Notes: generated from the sequence alone by a model not told the origin. A stretch of 64,000 nucleotides of DNA from Persicaria tinctoria (GCA_037127255.1 JBANSL010000002.1:98672519-98736518), one strand, 5' to 3'. Positions 10,373-22,780 are shown, numbered from the stretch's first letter. Numbers and translations are program-made.

Positions 10373-11092
10373 CAATAAAAATTTTATTAAATAGAACTTG
10401 TAATATTTTAATAGCTAAATTGCTCTTTTGACCTTTATCCTTTTCCTTCCTATTTTGTATATAAAAAAATACAGTAAAAAATATTCATAAATTATCCATT
10501 CCTTTTTTTTTTACCTTCGTTCTTTTCTATTTTTTTAATATTTTTTTTTTTAAAAGATCTAGAATATATGTAGGATAACACAAACTCTTCCATTACAATA
10601 AAATACTATAATCATTACAATACATGAATAGTGAAATACAACAATCATTACAATGCAATAAGATTACATTAAACATTAAAATACTTAAATTTATTGTAAT
10701 GTTTATTACGTAGTACAATATTTATGAATCATATTACGCTAAGTTATAATCGTGTAATATAATAAAGGTTAAAGAGAATTAGACGATTAGGACATCTTTT
10801 AGTAAAATATATAATCGGGTTAGGGAATACAATATTGTGATTCCGTAATAGAGTACAATAAGTAATTTCATGTAATAAAATTTGAAATCGGGTCCGGGAA
10901 CATAAATAAGCGCGCTATTGTAATTAATTACGGAGTATTATAATTATGAAGTATAGTATCCTCTACAATAAAGAACCTATTGACTATTGTAATTCCATAA
11001 TTGGGTACAATAAACTAATCTATTGTAATTCCTTAATGTAGTCCACCACCAAAATGACATTCTCGGTTACTATGGTTCGGTTCCCGACTTCC
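10373..11092. other. AT-rich intergenic sequence
   Basis: No ORF of note. From about 10590 to 11040 the motifs TACAATA and TTGTAAT recur many times, suggesting a decayed repeat. No target duplications or terminal repeats could be defined. Confidence 0.5.
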
Positions 11093-11482
11093 GTAAGGAT
11101 AATTTATAAGTATGTTACAACTAGGACTACCGTCTCGTGTAATTTTGACCGGAGCTTCCGTAAGGCGGATTTGCGCAGCTGCGTAGCCATGGTGTTGCGA
11201 ACCGCCGAAGCCGATCAGTAGTACTCTATTTGTTTGATCAGCTGCGTAGCCATGGTGTTCCGTAAGGCACCGCCGGAGGCAAAGCTAACGCCTTTGGAGA
11301 AGGAGTTGATGTTGCTACTCTTCAAGTAGAGATACGGTGGTGGACTCGGTAGTAGACCTAGTTTCTCGGCTTCCTCCATTCATAATTCCTAACAAATATA
11401 ATATGTTAATTTATATGTGTTGATTGTAAGGATAATTTATAAGTATGTTACAACTAGGACTACCGTCTCGTGTAATTTTGAC
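11093..11482. repeat. Patchwork of local direct duplications
   Basis: A 57-bp block starting GTAAGGATAATTTATAAG occurs identically at 11093-11149 and 11426-11482. Between them, CAGCTGCGTAGCCATGGTGTT (21 bp) occurs at 11176-11196 and 11239-11259, and CCGTAAGG recurs at about 11092, 11157 and 11260. This segment is GC-richer than its flanks. No ORF survives. It looks like a scrambled gene or transposon fragment made by repeated short template switching. Confidence 0.7.
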
Positions 11483-11660
11483 GAATTTTGCACGGGTCTT
11501 ATTTGTTAGGGATCGGGACGGGACTGGCTTTAGCCATCGAATAAAAATATTATTAAAAAAAAATTAAAATTAAAAATTATTTTCATAAATAATTGATTGA
11601 TTATCACTGTATTAGTGATTTGACGATACGTATAGATAGGTTGATTTTTTTTTAATGGAA

Positions 11661-12340
11661 CTAGCCAGTGACCCATGCGCAGACGCACGAGATTTTTAAA
11701 AACTATATGAAAAACACAAATAATATTTATCGGGTGTTATAGTATTATGTCTGATGCATGAATTTTATACATTATTATTAAACTACATAAACCCATCTTT
11801 CCATATGAATAAACTCATCTTATTTTTCAGATGTTATTATATTAATCAATGTCTTTTAAATGATGTATAAAACATAGTACTCGTCAGAATATCTCCCGGA
11901 CAATTATTAAAATCCGATAAACTTTTAGACAACATCAATAACAAAATCAAAGAAAAAGATGATCATACTATACATTTAAGAAAAATTCAAAAAATTTAAA
12001 ACAACAATATGCTTAAATTGTGACACAATCCCGTGCGCTACGCATGCAATTTTTATTACGCATGAGATTTTTAAAATTAATCTAAGTAAACTCATTATTT
12101 TTCAGATTTATCATATTAATCAACAATAACCGTTTAGATCATTAGACATATATATAATGAAAGAAAATATGCAATAAAATTAATCTTCTTGTTCCTGCAA
12201 ATCTTATAGCTGCTATTCAGCCACCTAACACTTAGTTAGAACTGCATAAACAAAAAAATCGCCCATACTTATGTCTTTCCGTCTGATAGGGGACATCAGT
12301 GTCAATTTCACGAGTGAGTAGCATGTGGATTATTCTTATG
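11661..12340 (-). mobile_element. Helitron 3' terminus on the minus strand, element extent uncertain
   Basis: Read on the minus strand, a GC-rich imperfect hairpin (CGTGCG...CGCATGGG) is followed by TCACTGG and CTAG at 11664-11661, next to a T. This is the Helitron signature: hairpin, short spacer, CTRR, insertion between A and T. A second, related hairpin-bearing segment lies at about 12025-12070, and the two are followed by similar text (AGATTTTTAAAA; CTCATTATTTTTCAGAT), suggesting an internal duplication. The 5' TC end was not found, so the right boundary given is only a guess. No coding capacity; non-autonomous. Confidence 0.55.
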
Positions 12341-12868
12341 CCTAACCTTTTGCTTTTTAGAAATGTCAATATGATCAGATTTGGCATCAGATGACATACA
12401 TGGTTGCACCTCTATAGCTATTAATGCAGTGATCGAATTGATTAATACGCTCTTGTACCGTTGTACTCGTTGTAGTGCACCCATAGGGTCACCTTACTGG
12501 AAATTAAATTAAGTTGGCAATATACGGAATTATATACTATCAAAAGAAAACTAAAAATATAGATTAATGTTTTACCTTTTTAGCTCTTCATGTTTGGCGA
12601 AATATATATTTTTTGTCTCATCTTCTCCATCCTCATACTACTCATCTTAAATTCCATCCTCATACTATTATCCTGCTCAAAAGAGAGTTATATTGAGATA
12701 CATATTTTTTGAATGAGAATTTGGTGTGAAACAACATAGCTTATAGACTCACCTTATAGGGTACAAAATCTGCTATTTGAACTTTATAGTTAGTATCTTT
12801 CTTGAAGAGGTAAATGTATGATAAGTGTAACATGGTAACAAAAGTTGGCTTATTCGGCAAAGGGTCTA

Positions 12869-13104
12869 GTCCAGTTGCGTCATGTTTACCGGGAGGCTAA
12901 TGTCGTCGCTGATGGCATCGTCGCCTTCGCTTTTTCTTTGCCGATTGGTTTCCACGAGATCTTCGAGCCTCCCGACTGCACCGAACAATATTTGCTGCAG
13001 TGTGATGCTCGTGGGGCTTCAAAAGCCAGACTTTGTATTGTGTAATTTTTGAGTTGTTTGTTTTGTGGGAGGTCCCCTCCCTGTTTTCCTCACCAAAAAA
13101 AAAA
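12869..13104 (+). mobile_element. 5'-truncated LINE copy (236 bp) with 15-bp target duplication
   Basis: TCGGCAAAGGGTCTA at 12854-12868 is repeated exactly at 13105-13119. Between them lies the end of a LINE RNase H reading frame (VQLRHVYREANVVADGIVAFAF), its stop at 13043-13045, a short 3' UTR and about ten A residues. The protein and the 3' hairpin (GGGAGG/CCTCCC) match the 3' end of the full-length LINE at 4145-10356, so both belong to related subfamilies. This is a severe 5' truncation, as is usual for target-primed reverse transcription. Confidence 0.92.
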
Positions 13105-13366
13105 TCGGCAAAGGGTCTAACACTCTAACTATTGTATGAGACATAAGACCAAGCAGGGTCCACTTACATACCCCTGACTTCTTTAAAAATCCACTTACAC
13201 AAGATCATCCTACACTCTCCCAACACTGCAATCAGGTCCCTTAGGGCATTACCAGCCAACATGGTAACAACAAAAAAATAAGCCAAAAAACCTCCCAATG
13301 CTTTATGCCCCAATCAAATGCAAATAAAGTTTAAATACAAATGACACTATTCATAACACTTCCACT

Positions 13367-14035
13367 TCATTTTGGACTTATAATTCTAGTGGAGCATTTC
13401 CTCAAAGCCTCATTAACCAAGTTTTCTAGGGGATAAACCGTACAGTCCCTACTCTTCGCACTCGTTTCAGCCCCTCCACTTATAAGCAGACCACATGGGA
13501 AGTCCTCCTCTTGCTCGCTATTCAAGGTAAGGATTGCACAACGGGCTGCTAAGACAGCCTTCCTACTCGGCTTTCCCTGCTTATCACAATCACCATGAGC
13601 CAGCCCCCAACCATCATTTGCCAAGGATAGTGGAATCGATAGAGAGGCAAGAGACACACTAACATCAACGGTATCAGCCTCATTCACTTGTGGCTCTCAA
13701 AGCCAACATTCCTCCTCATTCTCCTCCTCATTTGTAGCAGATCCCAGTAGTAAACACTCCATGATCTTTTCTTTCACTCCTCGCCTGTGCCCAGGATCCA
13801 ATCAGCTCGAATTATTCTTTCAATAGCTACCATCCATCGCCACCTTTCCTACCTTGTCTCTTCCTGGAGAGGACTTTGTAACAGCAACAGTACCCAACAT
13901 CAAATCAGCAGCTCGATCAGCTCCATTGCTTCTGTCAGCGCACATGCGAACGGGGTGTACTACAAGTCCTTGGAGCACATTGAATTTGCTCGAGAGTATG
14001 TAGTTAGCACCTGAACTGCTGAAAATTATAGGCAT
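13367..14035 (-). pseudogene. Decayed minus-strand ORF, possibly LINE ORF1 C-terminus
   Basis: Two open stretches on the minus strand (14035-13820 and 13687-13367) lie in series with stops between them. The first contains SSKFNVLQGL, resembling the S-x-F-x-x-L motif common in the C-terminal tail of plant LINE ORF1 proteins. The second begins VNEADTVDVSVSLAS and ends EALRKCSTR. Base composition is more coding-like than the flanks. No domain can be named, so the LINE assignment is tentative; another repeat protein or a gene fragment is possible. Confidence 0.3.
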
Positions 14036-14084
14036 TTGTATTCAGATGAACAACTTTTGATAATGAAGCAGCAACACTCTTGTA

Positions 14085-14735
14085 TGTGAATTGAACTTTT
14101 TACAAAGGATGAATATCAAGATAATATGTATTTTTACATATCTGAATTTTACAGATTTGAACTTTTTACAGATTTAGAGTTTTACATATTTGGATGCTGA
14201 ATTTTTACAGATCTGAATTGTCATTCTACAAAAAGGGGAATTTCATGATAATATGTTTTATAACAGATCTGAAATTTACAGATTTGAACCTTTTTCAGAT
14301 TATGTGTTGATTTTTTACATATCTGAATGTTTACAAATTTACACTTTTATAGATTTGAACTTCATGCTATCTTATATTTGAATTGAACTTTTTACATTGT
14401 ACAGATATCAAGATTTGAACTTTTTACAGATTTGGATGCTGAAATTTTACAGATCTGAAGGTCATTCTAAAAAAAGGTTTATTTCATGATAATATGTATT
14501 TTTACATATCTGAAATTTACAAATTTACACTTTCATAGATTTGAACTTTCATGCTACAAAGGGGCGAATTTCATGATAATATGTATTTTTACATATTTGA
14601 ACCTTTTGCAGATTTATGTGCTGAATTTTTACAGATCTAAATGTTTACAAATTTACACTTTCACATATTTGAACTTTCATGCTACAAAGGGGAAATTTTC
14701 ACGAGAATATGTATTTTTACATACCTGAAATCCTA
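14085..14735. repeat. Degenerate tandem array rich in ACAGATTTGAACTTT
   Basis: About 650 bp built from diverged copies of phrases such as GATAATATGTATTTTTACAT (at about 14120, 14247, 14488, 14576), TTTACAGATCTGAA and CATAGATTTGAACTTTCATGC. Spacing is irregular (about 85-240 bp), so this is an old, partly deleted minisatellite. An open frame across part of it (14486-14728) is a by-product of the repeat. Confidence 0.7.
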
Positions 14736-14740
14736 ATTTT

Positions 14741-16380
14741 GTGGTTAATTTTACTCCAGCACTTGTCAAAGGTGTTGTTCTTTATTATGAGAGTGTTCAG
14801 AAAGAAAAAAAAAAAAGACAACTAATAATCAATAACACACCACCCTATCATTTCATTTCATTGAGAAACCAACAAAATGTTTTCAATTCCAAATTTAAAA
14901 AATCAGATCTACTGGCTTACTTGGCTGATAACTCCAAACATGGTTTGACTGATTCAGCCCGACCCTCTTCTTTATCCAGCAAAAAAAAAAACTCAAATCA
15001 GATAGAACAACTTCTCCTCTTTGAATAAGAGGATTGGTTCATATTCGAATCTGAAATACCCAAATCAGCAAAAGCTTAAGCACTTGGCATCAAACTATCA
15101 ATCAAAGGCAAAGCTTTCAAGGACCTAAAAAGTGAAAATCTGAAAAGAAGCAAGTGGTGGACTACATATGGTACTGTTCTTGATGGGTATTTTTTTCATT
15201 TATGCTTTATGCTTCTTGTACCGTGACATTATTTTCATCACATTATTTACATTTAAAACAGATTTGAAGATGTTGAACTGAACATTGCTAAAAAAGAATG
15301 ATGGCAAAAGTTGGAAGCAGACAAAGAGAAGTAAACGATGAGAAAGAATGAGACTGTATGAGTTGTTTCTAATATTGTTTTTACTCTTGTGATTTCTAAT
15401 TACCAAACTATACATAACAGAAAACCCCTTCAAAAGCACTTCCATGATTACCTGTGGAACTGGGGCTACAATAGGTCACATGGGCTGCAATCGGAGTAGA
15501 ATATACTATGCAGCCTTTAATTCTGCTCGTCAACAAAGGATCCTGCTTCTAAATATTCTCTAGAATAACTCCGTATCTGCATAATGAGATAACGAATCCA
15601 AATTATACAATCATTACCTGTGTAGGCTTGGTGCAGCCACCAAGGAGTAAAAAGCTTCTGTTTTTTTATATAGATATCAAACTACTAAAATATAATTTTT
15701 CTCTCCACCTATGACATACCGACAATAAAAACTCATAAGTTACAAACGAAATAATATTCAAACACATCATGATACTCCTATAACAATATATTAAGCCATT
15801 CAACGGAAGACTAATACTCCGTAGTGAGTTAATTTTAATCAACTTTGTGTAGTCTTGCCTGGTTGAGGATTACAAAAACTACTAAGGAAATGCCCCTTTT
15901 AGATATAGTCAAAATTTGAAGCTAAACATTTTCCTTTGCCTTTATTAATGTAGTGCACTGAAATTTCAGAGGTAAGCAGCTCAAAACTGAAATTGAAGGA
16001 GCTACTTTTCAGTAAGCAGCTCAAAACTGAAATTGAAGGAGCTACAAAAAAGTCATGACACTATCATGGTCTGGGGTGAAATTGAACTACTTTTCCTGAA
16101 TCCACTTGTCATACTTGCTTGGCATCTTGACATCGTCTTGGTCATTCTACCAGGCTTGTCCACCGCGTCATTGCCCGCCCTGCATTGAAAGAAATTGTCT
16201 AAACCCGCAAATCGATTGGGTAGTTGAACATTGAAGCAACAAACTGATTAATTAAGCAAGTATAAAGCCAGCTAGTTCATCGTCGTCATCGGAGACCAGT
16301 CCCCTTTAGTCGTGGTCATCTTGTAGTTGCTGGGTCGTGGTAGCTCCTCATTATGTTCTTGAAGATTGAAATAAATCATA
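14741..16380. other. Intergenic, no functional gene recognised
   Basis: Mostly AT-rich. The 95-residue ORF at 14741-15028 is low-complexity and not recognised. A 34-bp block beginning GTAAGCAGCTCAAAACTG is tandemly duplicated at about 15972-16005 and 16012-16045. The area just left of the transporter pseudogene may hold further decayed exons that I cannot identify. Confidence 0.5.
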
Positions 16381-16410
16381 TAGACTAAAACTTTACCTTT
16401 TTGGCACTCT

Positions 16411-17049
16411 GATGTTAAAGGTGCAGCTTGATACCCAGAAAAGCTTTGCCTTTTGGCACTCTGCAATTCAAAAAACACACACAAATATAAGATTCAGTTC
16501 AGTTCCCTCGTCTCAAAAGAGATAGCTAGGCGTTATACGAAAGTCGCGCTCTTCCCAAGAGTCGTGTACTCGTGTATTCAACATCCTGAGATTGGACTTC
16601 ATATCACGGAGGACATGGGAATTTAAAATTTCATTCATCTGGTGTTCCTCAATTTGATAGAATGGAAATAAAAATGGCATTTACCGCTAAGTTTATCAAG
16701 ATTTTAACTTACAATTTGTCTTGATGTGAGGAGGAAGAACAAAAAGTCAAACCCCATGAGAATGTTTTCCATGACCAGTGTTACATCAACCAAATCAAGG
16801 GGAAACGATCAAAATATATCCGGTTGGTGCTCAAAACAGCGAGTTTTTATGGGGCAAAAGATTACATTTTAGGTTACCTCTTCCTTGTGCTTCATAACAG
16901 AGGACAAAACAGGGATTATCTGCATCTTGTTGGTGAAATGAACCATCCCAAGCAACCCTTTCAACTGCTGTAGTGAGACAATAACTGCTGCACCAGCCAT
17001 AAATCCTATCAGTGTCGCTTTCGATAGGAAATCGATGATGAAACCCAAC
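16411..17049 (-). pseudogene. Sulfate transporter (SULTR) gene fragment
   Basis: Minus-strand exon 17049-16878, between a CAG acceptor and a GTAACC donor, encodes LGFIIDFLSKATLIGFMAG, then AAVIVSLQQLKGLLG and a TNKMQ segment. This is the hallmark transmembrane core of plant SULTR proton/sulfate cotransporters (SLC26-type). The next exon (about 16779-16713) encodes WSWKT then ILMGF in a shifted frame, so one base is missing. A third piece (about 16450-16411) encodes KLFWVS and AAPLTS separated by a one-base insertion. No upstream N-terminal exons or downstream STAS domain were recognised. With two frameshifts and missing ends this is a dead partial copy. Confidence 0.82.
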
Positions 17050-17059
17050 CTGCCAAGGA

Positions 17060-18888
17060 AGTTTCACCTTGTTTAGTTTGAGAAATTTGTGTTTATTTGC
17101 TCGTGAAAGAATTAATGAGAATCATAGATACCACAAGCTCTATTATGAAATTACAAAACGTGATTTCACATCTATAACAAAAGCCCAGGAGCATAGATAC
17201 CACAAGCTCTATTTTGTATGGTATACTTTGGGGATAAAATCCTATGTGAGTGTACTTACACCAAAACAGATGGTTTCATAATAGGTAAAGTTACGAGCAG
17301 AACTTCTTGTCTCCGCTAGAATTAAAGGAATAGCTTCATTCTTACCACACTAGTAGAGAGGGTGCTCGAGTTTTCGTTGCCAAGAAATTCACGAGCAGAA
17401 CTTCTTGTCTTCAAGAGAAAAATGAAGCACTATAAGGAAAAAAATATTAAAGAAAACCTAAAAGAATGCAGAGAAAAACATATATCTTCCAACAGAAAGG
17501 ATGGTCTGGAAAGGAAGCATATCAATTTAAGAATCTGATGTGATCTTGAACTTGTTTCATTCAACGATGTCTCTCCTATCTTCCTTTGAGCTGGAAGAAA
17601 AAACCTTATCTTATGTAAAGACACTACAGATCTACTAAAATTGCATAATTCAATCCTTAAACTACTCCGTTACCATCACAAATGGAAAGAAGCTTCTTTA
17701 GGTGGTTTCAGTCCGGCAGAGAACCACATAGGCACATCCACTGCAGTTTGAGATACACACAATTATTGTGAAGCACAATCTTGCGAAGTGTACACAAAGG
17801 AGATCGAATTGCAAACAGAAATCAACATCTTGAAAAAAATCAGCAAATAAGACATATATGTGGCACTTTCCCATCACTACCTTAAAATTCTAAAAAAATA
17901 AAAATAAAATAAGAGATGTATATAAAAAGTGATAAATTAATAATGCTTCTGAGTTCTAACTTACCACCAAATATGATAATGTCCTAAAATGGAAAAGGCA
18001 TTCACTTCTTTTCAAATCCTTCAAACACCATGCAGTTTGAGCACAATTTCAATTCCAGTACAATTTCACCTGCCAACACTCAAACAGCGAAACCAAAAAA
18101 AAAAACTTAATTTAGAATCGGAAGAAACAAAAGCAAAAGATTGAACCTTCAAATTCCGAATTCAGACTCTAGCAGCGAAGAAGGAAAAAACCTAATTCGG
18201 AATCGGCAGAAACAAAAGAAAAAGATTGAACCTTCAAATTCCATCATCAACATCATGGTGAGAAAAATTTCATACCTTGCAAATCATGGTGAGAAAGAGA
18301 AGCCCTTTTCATCCCAAATCTGGATGGCCATGGCAGAACGACCCTCGATCGTCGCTGCCGCGCCATCGCCTCGTCTCCGTACACAACCTCCTCTCCGTCC
18401 ACCGCCTCCACTCGCAGTAGATCGGTCAGACTTCGAACTCCCTAAAGCACAACTATATCAATAAATTTTTGTGCTAAAGTTGGATCTCAATCCCCCAAAT
18501 TGAATCCATAAACCTTAATTTTCGGAAAAAATGACATCTTCAAATCAAACACGTACCTGTGGATGGATTTGTTGTGGCACACTCAGAGATCGTCGACCTT
18601 GAATCATTTTGCCTCGTAGTAGAGCAGTTTGTCTGAACAGGAGAGCAGTTTGTGGGAACGTGGGTGTGACTTGTGAGCAGGGAAGGAGAGAAAAGAAACC
18701 GCTTCAAGTTCAAGCGCATTCTTTTCAAAAATAAAAAAATATTGAAAACTCTCCTAAAATCTCTTGGCCTAACACGTGGCAAATTCTTTTGCATAAACAA
18801 TGCTTTTGCTCTTATATTGTAGGGATTCCATCAAAATCTGAACGAGATCGAAACATGAGCAGAATTTACGGGATTTGTACCACTCTAG
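17060..18888. other. Intergenic; possible remnant 5' region
   Basis: No gene recognised. A block containing AAAAGATTGAACCTTCAAAT occurs twice (about 18134-18160 and 18219-18245). A GC-rich stretch at about 18310-18440 stands out from its surroundings and could be an old first exon or 5' UTR, but no protein family is recognised on either strand. Confidence 0.4.
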
Positions 18889-18897
18889 TAAATTGTA

Positions 18898-20041
18898 GGG
18901 TAAACTGCAGAAAACCACCCTTTAAATAGGGCATATTGACCAAAACCACCCCTTAAAATAAAAATTGCCCAAAACCACCCTTTAAAATATTTTTTCTTGC
19001 CAAACACCACCCCTACTTCAATTCTGTCATGGTCCGTTATAGCACTGTCAAACATGGGCCCCCCATTCCTTTTTTTATTATTTTCTTTCTATGTTTAAAC
19101 ATGAAAAAAAATATGTTTAAACATGAAAAAAATACAGTGTTAAAAAAAATTAAATACTCCGTACAACGAAGAAAGCACCAAACCCAACCACTCTACCAGG
19201 AACTCTGCCGCCAGCCCGCCACCAACGCAGCAACCAAGACGGCCAGACCTCGGCCACCATCAACCGAGCCACCCAAATCTCGGCCACCACCAACGCAGCC
19301 ACCCGGAAAACCGAAAGCATTTTCCGTCGTCGGACCCCATACGAAAACCCCAAAAATCCAGATCTAAATTCAAGATCGAAACACCTAAACCAAATCAATA
19401 TCCAGAACCTTCACAAATCGCCCAGACCCTTCAAACACAACCTTTAGACTCCGAAAATTAAGAAAGAAAGGGCGAAATGAAAGGGGAAAGCAAGAGATCA
19501 TCCCGACTCAAATATTCATCGAAGGGGGAAAGAGAACGACTAGATCTGATAAAGCACACATCTTCAGCATTTGATTAGAACAAATTTCTTGTTTCACCAT
19601 GGTTGCGGCATCGGATCTGAGCTTGACTTGTATCAATGGTGCTCGATTTGAATCGATTGCTTGCATCAATTTGGTGGTGGTGTCGGATCTTGAGATTGGA
19701 TCATGAGATCATGACTGCTTCTGGCTTCGGGAGTTAGGCGGCAGATCTTTAGTTCTATTTTTATTTTTTGTCTCTCTTGGGAAAAACCCAATTCCAAATA
19801 AAAAAGAAGGTTGTAATTTTTTTTCTAATTTTTTTAATTCTAAAATGGCATGTAATATTAATAAAAGAGCAAGGGTATAATAGTAATTGCGTCAATTTAA
19901 CATCTTACTAACGGAATTAGGGATGAGGGTGGTTAAATGCTAACAGACTTATTTTAAGGGGTGGTTTTCTGCAATTTTTATTTTAAGGGGTGGTTTTGGA
20001 CAATATACCTTATTTAAAGTGTGGTTTTCTGCAGTTTACCC
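18898..20041. mobile_element. Non-autonomous Mutator-like element (possible Pack-MULE), 9-bp duplication
   Basis: A 1144-bp element starting GGGTAAACTGCAGAAAACCA and ending with its reverse complement. The terminal inverted repeats extend roughly 100 bp, with AAAACCACCCC motifs recurring. TAAATTGTA is duplicated exactly at 18889-18897 and 20042-20050; a 9-bp duplication is diagnostic of Mutator-like transposition. The interior (about 19160-19400) is strikingly GC-rich and proline-coding on the plus strand, unlike the AT-rich ends. This suggests a captured gene fragment, though none is identified. No transposase ORF is present. Confidence 0.88.
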
Positions 20042-20050
20042 TAAATTGTA

Positions 20051-20810
20051 TCTGTTTTATGTATGTTTTATTTTGGCCTTTACGTAATTGTCAATGGGCT
20101 TAAGGCCCAATTCAATCAGTACTGTACAAAAGCCAGGCTCTCCCTTTTTACACACAAGAACAATCGTGCTTTGCAAATTATCACATCTAAAATTGATTAT
20201 TTTCTTATATTTCAATATATATTTCTTCCGTTTATTAATAAGTGTCGTTTGACTTTTTGACATATTTTTTAAGAAGCGAAAAACTATATAAAATATCACA
20301 ATTTTATTGATTTTTTATATATAATTTAATATATAAACGATACTTATTAATGAACGGATGTAGTATGTTGTAATAATAATCTTAAATATCACTCATACAC
20401 CTAAATTTGATAGACTTAACTAACACTAAAATAAATAAACATAAAATTATGCATCTGACTAATGACTCTAAACATTCTAAAATTATAAACCATAGGTTCA
20501 ACTAAAAAGCAAATGCATCCCGACTTGGGGATAAAACAACCATAAACTGACTAATCCCCCCCCCCCCCCCCCGCTCATATAAACTAAATTTAAATAATCA
20601 CCTATATAGACGGAACTATATAGACGGAACTAGACGGTGCCTAAGCGGAGATTAAGCGGTGCTTGGACGGGATTAGATGACGCCTAAACGAAAATCAGCC
20701 TAGAGACCTGTTTATGCATAAAAATTCCTAGGTCGTTGTCGCCTAAAAGAGGGGCTTGTAATAACTCAAGTAATCATACTAGCTAGCTCAGTATTGAACA
20801 GACTCAATAA
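20051..20810. other. Intergenic, with a 17-nt C tract
   Basis: AT-rich with no gene recognised. A run of 17 C residues lies at 20556-20572. Around 20610-20700 short phrases (ATATAGACGGAACT; TAAGCGG) repeat locally. Confidence 0.5.
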
Positions 20811-22780
20811 TCTATTAATATTACTAATTCTGCTAGCATTTTGCTGACGTGTCGCTCTGTAAATTAAAGTTGAATTTTTTAATCAAAAGTTTCATTTCTT
20901 ATTAATCGATGTTATTAAGGGAAGTTTAAATATTTGTTTCCTATATTATATTCATCACAATCGTATTAAAAATATCTATCTATTAAGTTGAATTTTTTAT
21001 TCAACTGAGCTTTTCTTATTGGTCAATATTATTATGGAAACTTTAAAATATTTGTTTCCTATTTTAAATATGATTTGAATCCGTTCCTTTTTATTTTATT
21101 TTCGGTTATATTGTCGTAAATATTGAGACATGTTTCCATTTTTTTTTTTCCGATTGCAATATATCTATCTATCTATTAATATATTAATATTACTAATTCT
21201 GTTAGCATTTTGCTGACGTGTCGCTCTGTAAATTAAAGTTGAATTTTTCAATCAAAAGTTTCATTTCTTATTAATCGATGTTATTAAGGGAAGTTTAAAT
21301 ATTTGTTTCCTATATTATATTCATCACAATCGTATTAAAAATATCTAGACAATTAATTCAAATGTCAAAATAAAAATCTATTAATTAATAATCTATCTAT
21401 TAATATTACTAATTCTGCTAGCATTTTGCTGACGTGTCACGCTCACAATTAAAGTTGAATTTTTTATTCAAATGAGCTTTTCTTATTGGTCAATATTATT
21501 ATGGAAACTTTAAAATATTTGTTTCCTATTTTAAATATGATTTGAATCTGTTCTTTTTTTTTATTTTCGGTTATATTGTCGTAAATATTGAGACATGTTT
21601 GCATTTTTTTTTCCGATTGCAATATATCTATCTATCTATCTATTATCTATCTATTAATCTATCTATTAATATTACTAATTCTGCTAGCATTTTGCTGACG
21701 TGTCGCTCTATAAATTAAAGTTGAATTTTTTAATCAAAAGTTTCATTTCTTATTAACCGATGTTATTAAGGGAAGTTTAAATATTTGTTTCCTATATTAT
21801 ATTGATCACAATCGTATTAAAAATATCTATCTATTAATCTATCTATTAATCTATCTATTAATATTACTAATTCTGCTAGCATTTTGCTGACGTGTCACGC
21901 TCACAATTAAAGTTGAATTTTTTTATTCAAATGAGCTTTTCTATAGGTCAATATTATTATGGAAACTTTAAAATATTTGTTTCCTATTTTAAATATGATT
22001 TGAATCCGTTCCTTTTTTTTTTATTTTCGGTTATATTGTCGTAAATATTGAGACATGTTTCCATTTTTTTCCGATTGCAATATATCTATCTATCTATTAT
22101 CTATTAATATTACTAATTCTGTTAGCATTTTGCTGACGTGTCGGTCTGTAAATTAAAGTTGAATTTTTCAATCAAAAGTTTCATTTCTTATTAATCGATG
22201 TTATTAAGGGAAGTTTAAATATTTGTTTCCTATATTATATTCATCACAATCGTATTAAAAATATCTAGACAATTAATTCAAATGTCAAAATAAAAATCTA
22301 TTAATTAATAATAATAATAATACTAATTCTGCTAGCATTTTGCTGACATGTCACGCCCACAATTAAACTTAATTTTTTTTATTCAAATGTTATTTTCTTA
22401 TTGGTCAATATTATTGCTGAAATTTTAAAATACACGTTTCATATTTTGAACATATTTGTTTCCTATTTTTATACTAATCAAAAGTTTCATTTCTTATTAA
22501 TCGATGTTATTAAGGAAAGTTTAAATATTTATTTCCTATATTATATTCATCACAATCGTATTAAAAATATCTAGACAATTAATTCAAATGTCAAAATAAA
22601 AATCTATTAATTAATAATAATAATACTAATTCTGCTAGCATTTTGCTGACATGTCACGCCCACAATTAAAATTAATTTTTTTATTCAAATGGTATTTTCT
22701 TATTGGTCAATATTATTGCTGAAATTTTAAAATACACGTTTCATATTTTGAACATATTTGTTTCCTATTTTTATACTAAT
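20811..22780. repeat. Array of eight Helitron-head copies in two alternating types
   Basis: ACTAATTCTGYTAGCATTTT recurs at about 20823, 21192, 21408, 21674, 21867, 22112, 22322 and 22625, usually preceded by TCTATTAATATT. Two body types alternate. Type A continues GTCGCTCTGTAAATTAAAG and ends AATCGTATTAAAAATATCT. Type B continues GTCACGCTCACAATTAAAG and contains TTGGTCAATATTATT. Units are joined through (TCTA)n microsatellite tracts. Copies 7 and 8 are both a variant of type B. Confidence 0.85.

Noticed and set aside
12845..13045. 66-residue ORF as a separate small gene
   Set aside because: It is the C-terminus of a LINE RNase H frame inside a 236-bp insertion with target duplication; the first residues are flanking DNA.
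14741..15028. 95-residue ORF next to the degenerate tandem array
   Set aside because: Low-complexity, K/N/S-rich, no homologous motif.
20811..22780. CRISPR-like or centromeric satellite array
   Set aside because: Repeats are long, alternate in type, and start with Helitron head sequence; a single Helitron tail closes the block.
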